Shown one piece after another: positions 26,294-35,086 of a stretch of 64,000 bases of DNA; position 1 is the stretch's first letter; each line of letters starts with the position of its first letter. The notes beneath the pieces are model-generated. The model saw only the letters and a program-made list of their open reading frames with translations. It did not search any database and had not been told where the DNA came from. Origin of the DNA: Sphingomonas xanthus (GTDB lineage Bacteria > Pseudomonadota > Alphaproteobacteria > Sphingomonadales > Sphingomonadaceae); assembly GCF_007998985.1 (NCBI RefSeq), contig NZ_CP041659.1, forward strand, positions 1,424,001-1,488,000, given 5' to 3'. Both the position numbers and the translations under genes were made by a program.

Positions 26294-27016
26294 ATGGCGC
26301 GAGTGGCGATCGTAACCGGTGGGACGAGAGGGATTGGCGAGGCGATCAGCATCGCGCTCAAGGACATGGGCATGAAGGTCGCGGCCAATTATGCCGGCAA
26401 CGACGAACGCGCCCGCGAATTTACTGAAAGGACCGGCATCCCCGCCTTCAGATGGGACGTCGCCGACTATGACGCCTGCCAGGAGGGAGTGAAAAAGGTC
26501 GAGTCAGAGCTCGGCCCCGTCGACGTGCTGGTCAATAATGCCGGAATTACCCGGGACAGCACGATAAAGCGGCAGAGCCACGAGCAATGGCAGCAAGTGA
26601 TCGACACCAATCTCGGCGGCTGCTTCAACATGGCCAAGGCGGTTTTCGAAGGGATGGCCGGCCGCGGCTATGGCCGGATCGTTAACATCGGCTCGATTAA
26701 CGGCCAGGCCGGGCAATATGGCCAGGTCAATTATGCCGCCGCGAAGTCCGGGATTCACGGATTTACCAAGGCATTGGCCCAGGAAGGCGCGCGCAGCGGC
26801 GTCACCGTCAACGCCATCGCGCCGGGCTATATCGATACCGACATGGTCGCTGCGGTGCCGCAGGAGGTGCTGGCCAAGATCGTCGCGCGGATTCCGGTCA
26901 ACCGGCTTGGCAAGGCCGAGGAAATTGCCCGCGGCGTGGCCTTCCTGGTCGATGAAAATGCCGGTTTCGTCACGGGGTCGACTTTGTCGATCAACGGCGG
27001 CCAGCATATGTATTGA
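26294..27016 (+). CDS. phbB: Acetoacetyl-CoA reductase (NADPH, SDR family)
   Basis: Reduces acetoacetyl-CoA to (R)-3-hydroxybutyryl-CoA for polyhydroxybutyrate. The 240-residue short-chain dehydrogenase has the TGGTRGIG cofactor loop, NNAGITRD, the YxxxK pair in VNYAAAKSG, and the PhbB-typical VAANYAGNDERAREF and PVNRLGKAEEIARGV. CAGGAG lies about seven bases before the ATG at 26294. Closely related FabG-like reductases cannot be fully excluded. No phaA or phaC is in the window. Confidence 0.9.
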   Translation: MARVAIVTGGTRGIGEAISIALKDMGMKVAANYAGNDERAREFTERTGIPAFRWDVADYDACQEGVKKVESELGPVDVLVNNAGITRDSTIKRQSHEQWQQVIDTNLGGCFNMAKAVFEGMAGRGYGRIVNIGSINGQAGQYGQVNYAAAKSGIHGFTKALAQEGARSGVTVNAIAPGYIDTDMVAAVPQEVLAKIVARIPVNRLGKAEEIARGVAFLVDENAGFVTGSTLSINGGQHMY

Positions 27017-27075
27017 CGACGGCGCCGCGCGCGGTTCCGGCCGCGCAAGGCGTCCAGGCCGTCGGCGGAGCGCGC

Positions 27076-27318
27076 ATGACATTGGGTTCACCGACCAAGC
27101 GCTCCGTCACTATCGCGGGGCATGAGACCTCGATCAGCCTGGAGCCGATGTTCTGGGCGGCGCTTGAAGGAGTGGCGCGGGATGAGCGGCTTCCGCTGAA
27201 CGCGCTGATCGCGCGGATCGATGTTGAGCGGATGGACGGGCCGGGCGACCCGCCCAACCTGACATCGGCCATCCGCCAATGGCTATTTCAGCGCGTCACG
27301 AACCGCTGCGGCGAATGA
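27076..27318 (+). CDS. Ribbon-helix-helix domain protein
   Basis: An 80-residue protein with KRSVTIAGHETSISLEPMFW, then ALEGVARDERLPLNALIARID, the pattern of short ribbon-helix-helix proteins found in alphaproteobacteria. It may bind DNA as a dimer. The ATG at 27076 has GGAG about six bases upstream; an earlier TTG overlapping the phbB stop is possible but adds only a low-complexity leader. The 3' end overlaps the convergent ATP-grasp gene by 36 bases. A regulator of the upstream operon is possible but unproven. Confidence 0.75.
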   Translation: MTLGSPTKRSVTIAGHETSISLEPMFWAALEGVARDERLPLNALIARIDVERMDGPGDPPNLTSAIRQWLFQRVTNRCGE

Positions 27319-28128
27319 CGCACCGCCGTCGGGGGCGTGCTGCAGCCATAGCGAGGGCTCGATCAGTTCCAGTTCGATGATTGCCAGCTCCCCGCCAGGG
27401 CCGCGGACCATGTCGACCCGGGCATAGGTGGCGGCGGCGGGCGCTGCGGCCAGCGCGGCGCGCGCCAGTTCGACGGCGCCGTCGGGAGGAGCGCAGGGCA
27501 TTTCGCTTCCACCAAGGTGCGGCTGGACCCGGTAGTCCCCGCTCTTCGGGCGCTTGACCACGGCATGGCTGAACCGGCCGCCGAACAGCATCAGGCTATA
27601 TTCGCCCTCCGTGGTGACCGAGGGCAGGAAGGGCTGGATCAGCATCGGCCTGCCGATTGCCGTGGCCGGTATGTCGTCGCCGGGTCCGAGGCGGTGGGTT
27701 CCGTCTGCGGAGGCGGATATCGGCGGCTTGATGACAAGCTCCGGTCCAAAGGTTTCGCGCGCGGAGGCCAACGCCTCCCGATTCATCGCCTTTGCCGATC
27801 TGGTCGGGATCACTGCGATATCCTTACCGGCGAGCTCGGCAAGATAGCGTTTGTCGCTGTTCCAGCGGAGCAGCGGAACGGGATTGATCGTTGGGATGCG
27901 TTCGTGCTCAAGCTGGTCGAGCAGCCCATGCCATCGCGACGGATCGAGATGATAGCCCCAGGTGACCAGCGGCAGGACCACGTCGAACTCGCCGACATCG
28001 GCGACGTCGGTCCAAGGCAGGGGCGTGACCTCAAACCCGCCCCGCTCAAGCACCGCTGCCTCGACGTCATAAGCCCAGTCATAGGCCTCCGGAAATGTCG
28101 GAGCCGGAACTAGTACTGCGGCGCGCAT
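27283..28128 (-). CDS. ATP-grasp domain protein coupled to glutamate dehydrogenase
   Basis: A 281-residue protein with an ATP-grasp outline like RimK and glutathione-synthetase relatives: an N-terminal domain (VLVPAPTFPEAYDWAYDVE), the nucleotide-binding IKPPISASADGTHRL and LIQPFLPSVTTEGEYSLMLF, and metal-binding ARVDMVRG and IIELELIEPSLW near the end. Such enzymes join a carboxylate to an amine or thiol through an acyl-phosphate. Its ATG overlaps the glutamate dehydrogenase stop (TGATG). Glutamate could be a substrate; this is inference from position only. Confidence 0.8.
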   Translation of the reverse strand: MRAAVLVPAPTFPEAYDWAYDVEAAVLERGGFEVTPLPWTDVADVGEFDVVLPLVTWGYHLDPSRWHGLLDQLEHERIPTINPVPLLRWNSDKRYLAELAGKDIAVIPTRSAKAMNREALASARETFGPELVIKPPISASADGTHRLGPGDDIPATAIGRPMLIQPFLPSVTTEGEYSLMLFGGRFSHAVVKRPKSGDYRVQPHLGGSEMPCAPPDGAVELARAALAAAPAAATYARVDMVRGPGGELAIIELELIEPSLWLQHAPDGGASFAAAVRDALK

Positions 28129-31100
28129 CAGCGGGACAGGAGGATCCGCGCCTGGCTGGCAATTTGCGCCAACATCGGGGCGGTGACCTGGCCGGCCATC
28201 TTGGCGCGCTCCACCAGTCCGCGGAACTGGGCCATGCGGCGTGGATTGCGCAACACCCAATTCTCCACGCTCTGCTCGGGGTCGTCGCCGCGCATGCGCG
28301 ACAGGAAATCGATCCGCAACTGCTCGAAGTCACGCATCAGCCCGGCCTGGAGCAGCCGTTCCCACTGGTCGGCAGGAACAAAGCGGGCAACCTGCTGATG
28401 CGCCCAGTCGATCCCGAGCACTTCGCCAAGCCGGGTATAAGCGGAGGTGAGCGCCAAGGCGTCGGCGTTCTTCGCCGCCGACAGCGCCGAGATACCGAAC
28501 ACGCCGTCGAGCTCATAGAGGCGGACCAAGGCATCGACGATCTGCTGGTCGCTGGTTAGCGCTTCCAGATTTTCCCGTCGCGCCGCGGCTTCGTCGCGGA
28601 CTTCCGCACGGAGCAGCCGGGTCGCCTTGGATGCGACCTTGTCGAGACCGGGCTGCAGCAGGGCTGCGACCTTCGTGACGCTCGTTTCACCGGCCGCGGC
28701 GCGGATGACGTCGCCAAGGTGATTACGAACGCTGCGCGCGGTCCGCGCGAACAGCTCGATCCGGGTCGACTCCGGCACCTCGGCAGCCTCGATCCGGGCC
28801 CACAATTGCTTGAGGCCCAGCAGCCGCTCGGTGACCAGGAAGGCGGTCACTACCTGGGGCAGTCCGGCGCCTTCTTCCTCGGTCATGTCGAGGGCGACGC
28901 TTGGGCCGAGCCGGTTAACGAGCCGGTTGGCGACCTTGGTAGCAACGATCTGGTGCCGCAGCCGGTGGGCGCGGATGGCATCAGCATGCTTCTGCTGCAT
29001 CGGCTGCGGAAATGCAGCCATCAACTCGCCCTCAAGGCTCGGGTCGTCAGCGAGCTTCAACTCCTCCGCCGCGTCCTGGAGCATCATTTTCGACATCGAC
29101 AGCAAGACGGCCAGTTCCGGCCGGGTCAGGCCGCGCGAGTCGAGCGCCCGGCGAAGCAACGCGTCACTGCTTTCCAGGCCTTCGACCTTGCGATCGAGGC
29201 GGCCGGAAGCTTCCAGAAGTTCAATCGTGCGGACAAAGCCGGGCAGTCCGGCCGAGCCCCGGGCTTCGGCAACGGAGATCGCCAGCGACTGGAGGCGATT
29301 ATCCTCCAGCACCAGTTCAGACACTTCCTCGGTCATCCGCGCGAGCAGCTTGTTGCGCTCCGCAGCGTCCAGGCGGCCTTCGCGCATTTCACGGTTGAGC
29401 GGGATCTTGATGTTGACTTCATTATCCGAGCAATCGACGCCCGCCGAATTGTCGATGAAGTCGGTATTGATCCGTCCGCCGTGCGCGGCGAATTCGATCC
29501 GCGCAGCCTGGTTGATCGCCAGGTTGGCGCCCTCGCCAATCACTTTCGCCCGGACTTCCCGGGCATCGACCCGCAGGCTGTCGTTGGCGGGGTCGCCGAC
29601 CTGGGCGTTGGTCTGATAGCTCGCCTTGATATAGGTGCCGATGCCGCCGAACCAAAGCAGGTCGACCGGCGCCTTGAGGATCGCCGAAATGAGGCTCGAC
29701 GGGTCGATCGTGTCGACGTCGAGGCCAAGCGCGGCCTTGGCTTCGGGGGTAAGGTCAATCGACTTCTGGCTGCGCGGGACGATCATCCCGCCCTTCGACA
29801 GCAGCTTGCGGTCATAATCGTCCCAGCTCGACCGGGGGAGATTGAACATCCGCTCGCGCTCGCTCCAGCTACCCGCGGGATCGGGATTGGGATCGATGAA
29901 GATGTGGCGGTGGTCAAAGGCGGCGACCAGCTTGATCGCCTGGCTCAGCAGCATGCCGTTGCCGAACACGTCGCCCGACATGTCGCCGCAGCCCGCGACC
30001 CGGACCGGATCATGCTGAACATCGATCCCCATTTCGAGGAAGTGGCGCTGGACGGAGATCCAGGCGCCCTTGGCGGTAATCCCCATCGCCTTGTGGTCGT
30101 AGCCGTTCGAACCGCCCGAGGCGAAGGCGTCGCCGAGCCAGAAATTGCGTTCCAGGGCGATGGCGTTGGCAACGTCGGAGAAGGTTGCGGTGCCCTTGTC
30201 GGCCGCGACGACGAAATACGGGTCTTCGCCGTCGCGAATTACCACGCGATCGGGATGGACGACCTTGTCCTCGACGATATTGTCGGTGACCGACAGCAAG
30301 GAGCGGATGAAGATCCGATAGCTCTCGGTCCCTTCGGCCAGCCAGCCGTCGCGGTCGACCGATGGGCTGGGCAGCTGCTTGGCATAGAAACCGCCCTTCG
30401 CGCCCGTCGGCACGATGACGGCATTCTTGACCAGCTGGGCCTTCATCAGCCCGAGGATTTCGGTGCGGAAATCGTCGCGCCGGTCGGACCAGCGCAGCCC
30501 GCCGCGGGCGATCGGTCCACCGCGCAGGTGAATGCCCTCGACCCGTGGTGAATAGACCCAGATCTCGCGATAGGGGATCGGCGCGGGGAGGCCGGGGACC
30601 TGCTTGGAATCGATCTTGAAGGCCAGCGCTTCGGCGGCGGCGGGGGCAAAGGCGTTGGTGCGCAGGGTCGCGCCGACGACCGCACGCATCAAACGAAGAA
30701 TCCGGTCATCGTCGATTCCGCGGACGTCCTTCAGCGCTTCGTCGAAGGTTGCGGCGGCAAGCTCGACCGCTTCGTCGCGGTTCTTGCTGCGGCTGGGGTC
30801 GTGCAGGGCTTGGAACAGGTCGACCAGCGCCATCGTCGCGGCGGGGGCCAGGCGCAGGGCATCGACCACCGTCGCGAGACCGAAAGCAACGCCCGTCTGG
30901 CGGAGGTAACGGAACCAGGCGCGCAACCACACGACCGGCTGCATGTCCAGGCCCGCCGACAGGACAAGCTGGTTGAAGGCATCATTTTCGGCGACGCCGC
31001 CGAGCACGTCGATGACCGCGCGTTCAAGCATCGGCGCAATTTCCAGCACCGAGTCGATGCTCGCCCCAATCGGCAATTCCAGCATGAAGTCATGGATGTG

Positions 31101-32777
31101 CGCGCCGTCGGAATTTTCCAGCTCGGTCGGCACTTCCTCCAGTACCCGGAAGCCGAAATTCTCCAGCACCGGCACCGCTTCGGACAATGGGATCAGACCG
31201 CCGCGACGATAGATCTTGAGGCGCAAATGTTCGCCGTCGGCGCTGAGCTCGCGATAGAAGCGCGCGTCGCGGGTGCCGTCGCTGGTCAGTCGGTCGAGAC
31301 GCAGCACGTCCTCGGCAGCGTCTTCGGGACCTGTGTGCAGCCGATAGGATTCGGGAAAATTTGGCGCATGGGTCAGGGTCAGCCGGGTCGCGCGTCCGGT
31401 GCCGACGCGGTCTGCCAGCGCCTCCTCGACGCTTGGCCGCCAGCCACGGACCATCGAGTCGAGCCGGCGGTCGAGCAGCTTGACGTCCGGGGTCGGGTCA
31501 TCGCTTTCGATGTCGAGCATGTAGCGCAGCAGCGCGAGGTCGCCTTCGCCAAGCTCCACTGACCAGCTGCTGACCGGACGGCCGGTAGCCTCCTCGAGCA
31601 TCCGCCCGATATCGGTGCGGCGGCGGGTGTTCAGTTCTTCGCGCGGAAGCCAAACGAACGCGAACAAATGGCCACCGAGGATGCTGCGCAACAGCAGGAT
31701 CGCGGGACGAGGCCGGTCGGCGAGCGACATCGCCATGGTGATCAGTTCCCGGCCGCTGTCCTCGCTGAGATTGATCAGCAAGTCGCGCGGGACCGAGGCG
31801 ACCGCATGGCGGAGCGCCTTGCCGCTGTGGCCGGTCGGGTCGAAGCCGAACGTCTTGTCGAGCTCGAGCAGCCGCTTCCTCAGGATTGGCACTTCCTCAG
31901 TGGGAAGGATCAGTGCCTGACTGGTCCACAGTCCGGCGTGAACGCCGATTGCGCTGACCTTTCCGCCCTTGCGGATCGGGACTGCGACCAGGTCGAGCGG
32001 AACCCGGCGGTGAACGGTCGACAGCCGTTCGGCCTTGGCCAGCAAGGGGACTTCGCCGCCCTCTTCGAAATAGCGGATCGCGCCTTCGGCGCCGCCCTTG
32101 TCGGTGGGCAGGCCGGGGATGGAAAAAATCCCCAACGCCTCCGATGGCTCCTCGCCCACCTTTTCGACATGGTAGCCGAGCAGAGTCATCGCCCCGTCGG
32201 CGAACCAGTTGAGCAGTGCAGCGCCTTCGGGGTCGCCGACGGCAGCGGCATCGTCGCGCATCTTCTGCTGCATAGACTTCCAGTCGCGCACGGCGGCCCG
32301 GACATCGGCAAGCACGGCGCGCAGTTCTTCGACCAGCTCGCGGCGGCCCCGGGCGTGCGTGCGATCGAGCTCGATATACATCATCGACTCGCGGCGCTTG
32401 GGGTCGTCGCAGCGCAGCTCCACATTCTGAAGCTTGCCGCCGCCATCACGGCGTACGCAGATCACCGGATGAAGCAGGCGGTAGATCGTCAGGTGGCGCG
32501 CAGCGATGGCATTGGCCACCGAGTCGACCAGAAAGGGCATGTCGTCATTGACGATCGCCAGCCGCATCCGGCGGCGACCGAGGGTCACTCCCGTCGATTC
32601 CAGGCAAATTGCCAGTTCGTCGGGCATGCGGGCCGAGGCGACCTCGGCCAGGAATTGCGCCGCCGACTCCTGTTCGGCCGCGGTGAACCCTTCCAGTTCC
32701 CCCGCCAGAGCATTGCTGACCAGTGCCCGCTGTAACTCGCCAACCGTCGACGTCTTGTCGCGCGTAGTGACCGTCAT
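28128..32777 (-). CDS. gdhB: NAD-dependent glutamate dehydrogenase (large, 180-kDa class)
   Basis: Deaminates glutamate to 2-oxoglutarate with NAD, a catabolic enzyme. The length of 1549 residues matches the large bacterial class. A long regulatory N-terminal region with ACT-like parts precedes the catalytic core, where GGLRWSDRRDDFRTEILGLM, VPTGAKGGF and the NAD-binding GDMSGDVFGNGML are clear. The gene lies 85 bases downstream of the PAS-domain gene on the same strand and is coupled to the ATP-grasp gene. Confidence 0.96.
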   Translation of the reverse strand: MTVTTRDKTSTVGELQRALVSNALAGELEGFTAAEQESAAQFLAEVASARMPDELAICLESTGVTLGRRRMRLAIVNDDMPFLVDSVANAIAARHLTIYRLLHPVICVRRDGGGKLQNVELRCDDPKRRESMMYIELDRTHARGRRELVEELRAVLADVRAAVRDWKSMQQKMRDDAAAVGDPEGAALLNWFADGAMTLLGYHVEKVGEEPSEALGIFSIPGLPTDKGGAEGAIRYFEEGGEVPLLAKAERLSTVHRRVPLDLVAVPIRKGGKVSAIGVHAGLWTSQALILPTEEVPILRKRLLELDKTFGFDPTGHSGKALRHAVASVPRDLLINLSEDSGRELITMAMSLADRPRPAILLLRSILGGHLFAFVWLPREELNTRRRTDIGRMLEEATGRPVSSWSVELGEGDLALLRYMLDIESDDPTPDVKLLDRRLDSMVRGWRPSVEEALADRVGTGRATRLTLTHAPNFPESYRLHTGPEDAAEDVLRLDRLTSDGTRDARFYRELSADGEHLRLKIYRRGGLIPLSEAVPVLENFGFRVLEEVPTELENSDGAHIHDFMLELPIGASIDSVLEIAPMLERAVIDVLGGVAENDAFNQLVLSAGLDMQPVVWLRAWFRYLRQTGVAFGLATVVDALRLAPAATMALVDLFQALHDPSRSKNRDEAVELAAATFDEALKDVRGIDDDRILRLMRAVVGATLRTNAFAPAAAEALAFKIDSKQVPGLPAPIPYREIWVYSPRVEGIHLRGGPIARGGLRWSDRRDDFRTEILGLMKAQLVKNAVIVPTGAKGGFYAKQLPSPSVDRDGWLAEGTESYRIFIRSLLSVTDNIVEDKVVHPDRVVIRDGEDPYFVVAADKGTATFSDVANAIALERNFWLGDAFASGGSNGYDHKAMGITAKGAWISVQRHFLEMGIDVQHDPVRVAGCGDMSGDVFGNGMLLSQAIKLVAAFDHRHIFIDPNPDPAGSWSERERMFNLPRSSWDDYDRKLLSKGGMIVPRSQKSIDLTPEAKAALGLDVDTIDPSSLISAILKAPVDLLWFGGIGTYIKASYQTNAQVGDPANDSLRVDAREVRAKVIGEGANLAINQAARIEFAAHGGRINTDFIDNSAGVDCSDNEVNIKIPLNREMREGRLDAAERNKLLARMTEEVSELVLEDNRLQSLAISVAEARGSAGLPGFVRTIELLEASGRLDRKVEGLESSDALLRRALDSRGLTRPELAVLLSMSKMMLQDAAEELKLADDPSLEGELMAAFPQPMQQKHADAIRAHRLRHQIVATKVANRLVNRLGPSVALDMTEEEGAGLPQVVTAFLVTERLLGLKQLWARIEAAEVPESTRIELFARTARSVRNHLGDVIRAAAGETSVTKVAALLQPGLDKVASKATRLLRAEVRDEAAARRENLEALTSDQQIVDALVRLYELDGVFGISALSAAKNADALALTSAYTRLGEVLGIDWAHQQVARFVPADQWERLLQAGLMRDFEQLRIDFLSRMRGDDPEQSVENWVLRNPRRMAQFRGLVERAKMAGQVTAPMLAQIASQARILLSR

Positions 32778-32862
32778 CTCTCGCTATTGCTCCGCCTGCT
32801 CGGGATGCGGCGGGGCCTAGTCCCGCTCGCTGCGTTAGGCAACAGTGGGTGGGACGGATGGT

Positions 32863-34209
32863 TCAGGAAGCGGCGCGGCGGATCGCTCGCTCAAGCATTG
32901 CCGGATCGGCGACGAGTTCGATCGCCTCATGCACCCCATCGGCATTGCGCCGCGTCAACACCAGCGCAAATTCCTGGTTGGTTGCAAGCTGAGCAAGAGT
33001 AATGGGCCTCGCAGCGCGCAGGGCGGCCTTGCCCAATGCGACCCGGTCTTCAGCCGGCTTGTCAGGCCGGCGCGCCTTGCGTTCAGCGGCGACGAGGCCC
33101 TTGAGGCCACCATCCGCCTGCTCGACAAAGTCGACGAACCCGCCGAAGTCGACCTTCTGCCGTTCGGCATAGCTCAGCGCAGCTGCAAACTCGGTCAGGC
33201 GCGTCTTGTCATAATCGATTCCGAAGACCAGCTTGACGATCGGCGTCATCGGCGCGCGGGCCTGCGACTTCACCCCTGCATCGTCGAGGATTTCGGCATA
33301 ATCGTCGGGCACGCGCTTGGCGGCGACGGCGAAATCATAGGCCATCGCCAGTGCGCGGTAGAGCGCGGCACGGCTGCGGCCGTCCTGCTGCTTGCAAATC
33401 TCGGCGCTTTCGCGAGCCGCCCAAAGCCGGTCGGCGAGCCCGGCGTCCGGGTCGAGCGCGACCTCCTCATCCTCGTCGCCAGTCTGTTCGCCCCCTGCGG
33501 CGTCGGCCAGCGGGCCATCTTCCCAGGCCAGATGGGCTGTGGCCAGGTCAGCGGCCGGCCCGGCCGGAAGTGCATCGACCAGCTCCAGCAGGTCCTCGCC
33601 GGATTCCTCTTCGCCGTATTCCTCGTCGGCGCCGTCAATCGGCGGGAGGACAGGGCGGATCACCTGCGGCTGGGCGGCGCTTTCGCCGACATCCTTCCAA
33701 TTGATCACGCCGTAGATGAAATCGATCGTGTCGCCGTCCGAGCTGAACGGCATCAGGATACCGCGATAGCAGATCGACCGGCCGCGCTGATTGACGAACT
33801 CGGCTTCGAAACCGACCGGCGCTCGGTTGGCGATGATCTGCAGATAATGGTCGGTCAGCCGCGACAGCAGCGAGCGGCCGGGGACTTCGGCGATACTTTT
33901 TATATCGTCTGCCAGCCCGCATTCCTCGCGGATCGCGGTGCCGATGTAGGGGGTCGCCGGATTGTCGCCGCCCTCGGTGAAGTCAAGCAGCACCGAATGG
34001 GGGGCGAAATCCTGGATATTGCCCGGCTCCAGGTCTTCGATCGAAGGATAATCGCGGCCGTTAAGAAGTGAGCACCAGTAATTGTAGGCGCGCACGTGCA
34101 TCCGCCGCTCGTCGGCGCCGATTGCCGCCGACACGTCCTGCTGCGGCGCGTCGACGGCCACGGCACAGGATGTCTCAAACTCGTTCGGATGGTCGGCAAA
34201 ATTGTCCAC
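32863..34209 (-). CDS. PAS-domain protein with uncharacterised C-terminal domain
   Basis: A 448-residue soluble protein. About residues 25-185 look like a PAS_5-type sensor (MHVRAYNYWCSLLNGRDYPSIE, then FVNQRGRSICYRGILMPF). An acidic linker rich in Glu and Asp (about 200-260) leads to a C-terminal domain with ALAMAYDFAVAAKRVPDDY and IVKLVFGIDYDKTRLTEFAA that I do not recognise. No kinase, cyclase, EAL or DNA-binding motif is seen. The GTG at 34209 is preferred over a TTG five codons earlier because GGGAA lies six bases before it, while the TTG is too close to its GGAG. Confidence 0.75.
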   Translation of the reverse strand: MDNFADHPNEFETSCAVAVDAPQQDVSAAIGADERRMHVRAYNYWCSLLNGRDYPSIEDLEPGNIQDFAPHSVLLDFTEGGDNPATPYIGTAIREECGLADDIKSIAEVPGRSLLSRLTDHYLQIIANRAPVGFEAEFVNQRGRSICYRGILMPFSSDGDTIDFIYGVINWKDVGESAAQPQVIRPVLPPIDGADEEYGEEESGEDLLELVDALPAGPAADLATAHLAWEDGPLADAAGGEQTGDEDEEVALDPDAGLADRLWAARESAEICKQQDGRSRAALYRALAMAYDFAVAAKRVPDDYAEILDDAGVKSQARAPMTPIVKLVFGIDYDKTRLTEFAAALSYAERQKVDFGGFVDFVEQADGGLKGLVAAERKARRPDKPAEDRVALGKAALRAARPITLAQLATNQEFALVLTRRNADGVHEAIELVADPAMLERAIRRAAS

Positions 34210-34353
34210 GCGCTTTTCCCGCAAATCTCCGTTTCCGGGTTAATTTCAACGGAAAGGGTTGCGAAACAGTTAAGTATAACTGCGCGCGCCATGGGCCTTG
34301 CGAGGGTTGGGTGGCTTGTGTAGGGGCGCTGTTCGCGCGCCGGCCCGGCCGAT

Positions 34354-34429
34354 GCCGCTTTAGCTCAGTTGGTAGAGCACCTCATTCGTAATGAGGGGGT
34401 CACAGGTTCGAGTCCTGTAAGCGGCACCA
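34354..34429 (+). tRNA. tRNA-Thr (anticodon CGT)
   Basis: Cloverleaf with acceptor GCCGCTT/AAGCGGC, D arm GCTCAGTTGGTAGAGC, anticodon loop TTCGTAA between CCTCA and TGAGG-type stem strands, T arm CACAG-GTTCGAG-CTGTA region and encoded CCA. Anticodon CGT reads ACG. With the GGT tRNA at 4333 two threonine isoacceptors lie 30 kb apart in the window. Confidence 0.96.
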
Positions 34430-34446
34430 TTTTCCCGGCTGGAAAT

Positions 34447-34516
34447 CCCGCCATTGCGAAGATGGCGGGAACGCTGCCCCTTGAGGCAACGTCCCGCCAT
34501 TCGCTCAGTTGGCGGG
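34447..34516. terminator. Nested inverted repeats between tRNA-Thr and the urcA-like gene
   Basis: Four alternating segments: CCCGCCAT (34447-34454), ATGGCGGGA (34462-34470), TCCCGCCAT (34492-34500) and TGGCGGGA (34510-34517). Segments 1-2, 2-3 or 3-4 can pair, so one strong stem can form in either direction. The fourth segment lies in the last codons of the convergent urcA-like gene. A shared terminator for both units is the simplest reading, although no long T tract follows. Confidence 0.5.
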
Positions 34517-34915
34517 AACGCTGATGGTGATCGCGGTAGCCGCGATCGAGGTCGTCCCTGTTTGCGCCAGTTGCCGTGCGCGCTCGACCGCTTGGGCGAT
34601 CTGCGGACGGGCATGATCCCACGCGCCGCCGGCGCAGCGCTTGTATTGAATGACTTCCGAGCCGCGCTGCCCGATGTCGAACAGGCAGACCCGCTCGACC
34701 GCGCGATCGACACGGCCATTCAGCTTCTTCTCGCCGCTGGTCGAGGCGAGGTTGAGATCCGCATAGGAAACGCGCTCCGTGCGGATATTCTGGTCCGGTT
34801 CGCCATAAACGACGACCGGGCTGTCCTGCGCGCCGGCGGGCGCTGCAAGGACGAGAGATGCCGTCACCCCTGACAGAACGGCTGCAGTCAAAGACCGATT
34901 CAACCGGTTAAACAT
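34505..34915 (-). CDS. UrcA-family secreted protein
   Basis: A 136-residue protein with a signal peptide (about residues 1-29, ending in APAGAQD). The mature part has the UrcA pattern VSYADLNLASTSGEKKLNGR, then RVDRAVERVC and a second conserved cysteine in YKRCAGGAW, which may form a disulfide. The family is common in sphingomonads and caulobacters and has no settled function. GGGAGAAT precedes the ATG. The C-terminal half is a helix followed by SIAATAITISVP, a likely beta strand. Confidence 0.88.
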   Translation of the reverse strand: MFNRLNRSLTAAVLSGVTASLVLAAPAGAQDSPVVVYGEPDQNIRTERVSYADLNLASTSGEKKLNGRVDRAVERVCLFDIGQRGSEVIQYKRCAGGAWDHARPQIAQAVERARQLAQTGTTSIAATAITISVPAN

Positions 34916-35086
34916 CTCAATTCTCCCTAACAGGCCTTCCTCGGATGGAAGGACTGGGGAGGTTGATGAACCTTCAGCGGACGAGTCGCATCTTAACTTC
35001 GATTAACATTGCCGCAGCTTCGCCGGGTGGCGGTGCTCTGCGTTGAACGCACCGGTGGCGTCGACAAATCTACGAACGGCGGAGGG

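Noticed and set aside
28719..30551. Long plus-strand open frame (610 codons)
   Set aside because: It lies wholly antisense to the catalytic part of glutamate dehydrogenase and has no family motif. Long antisense frames are expected in GC-rich genes.
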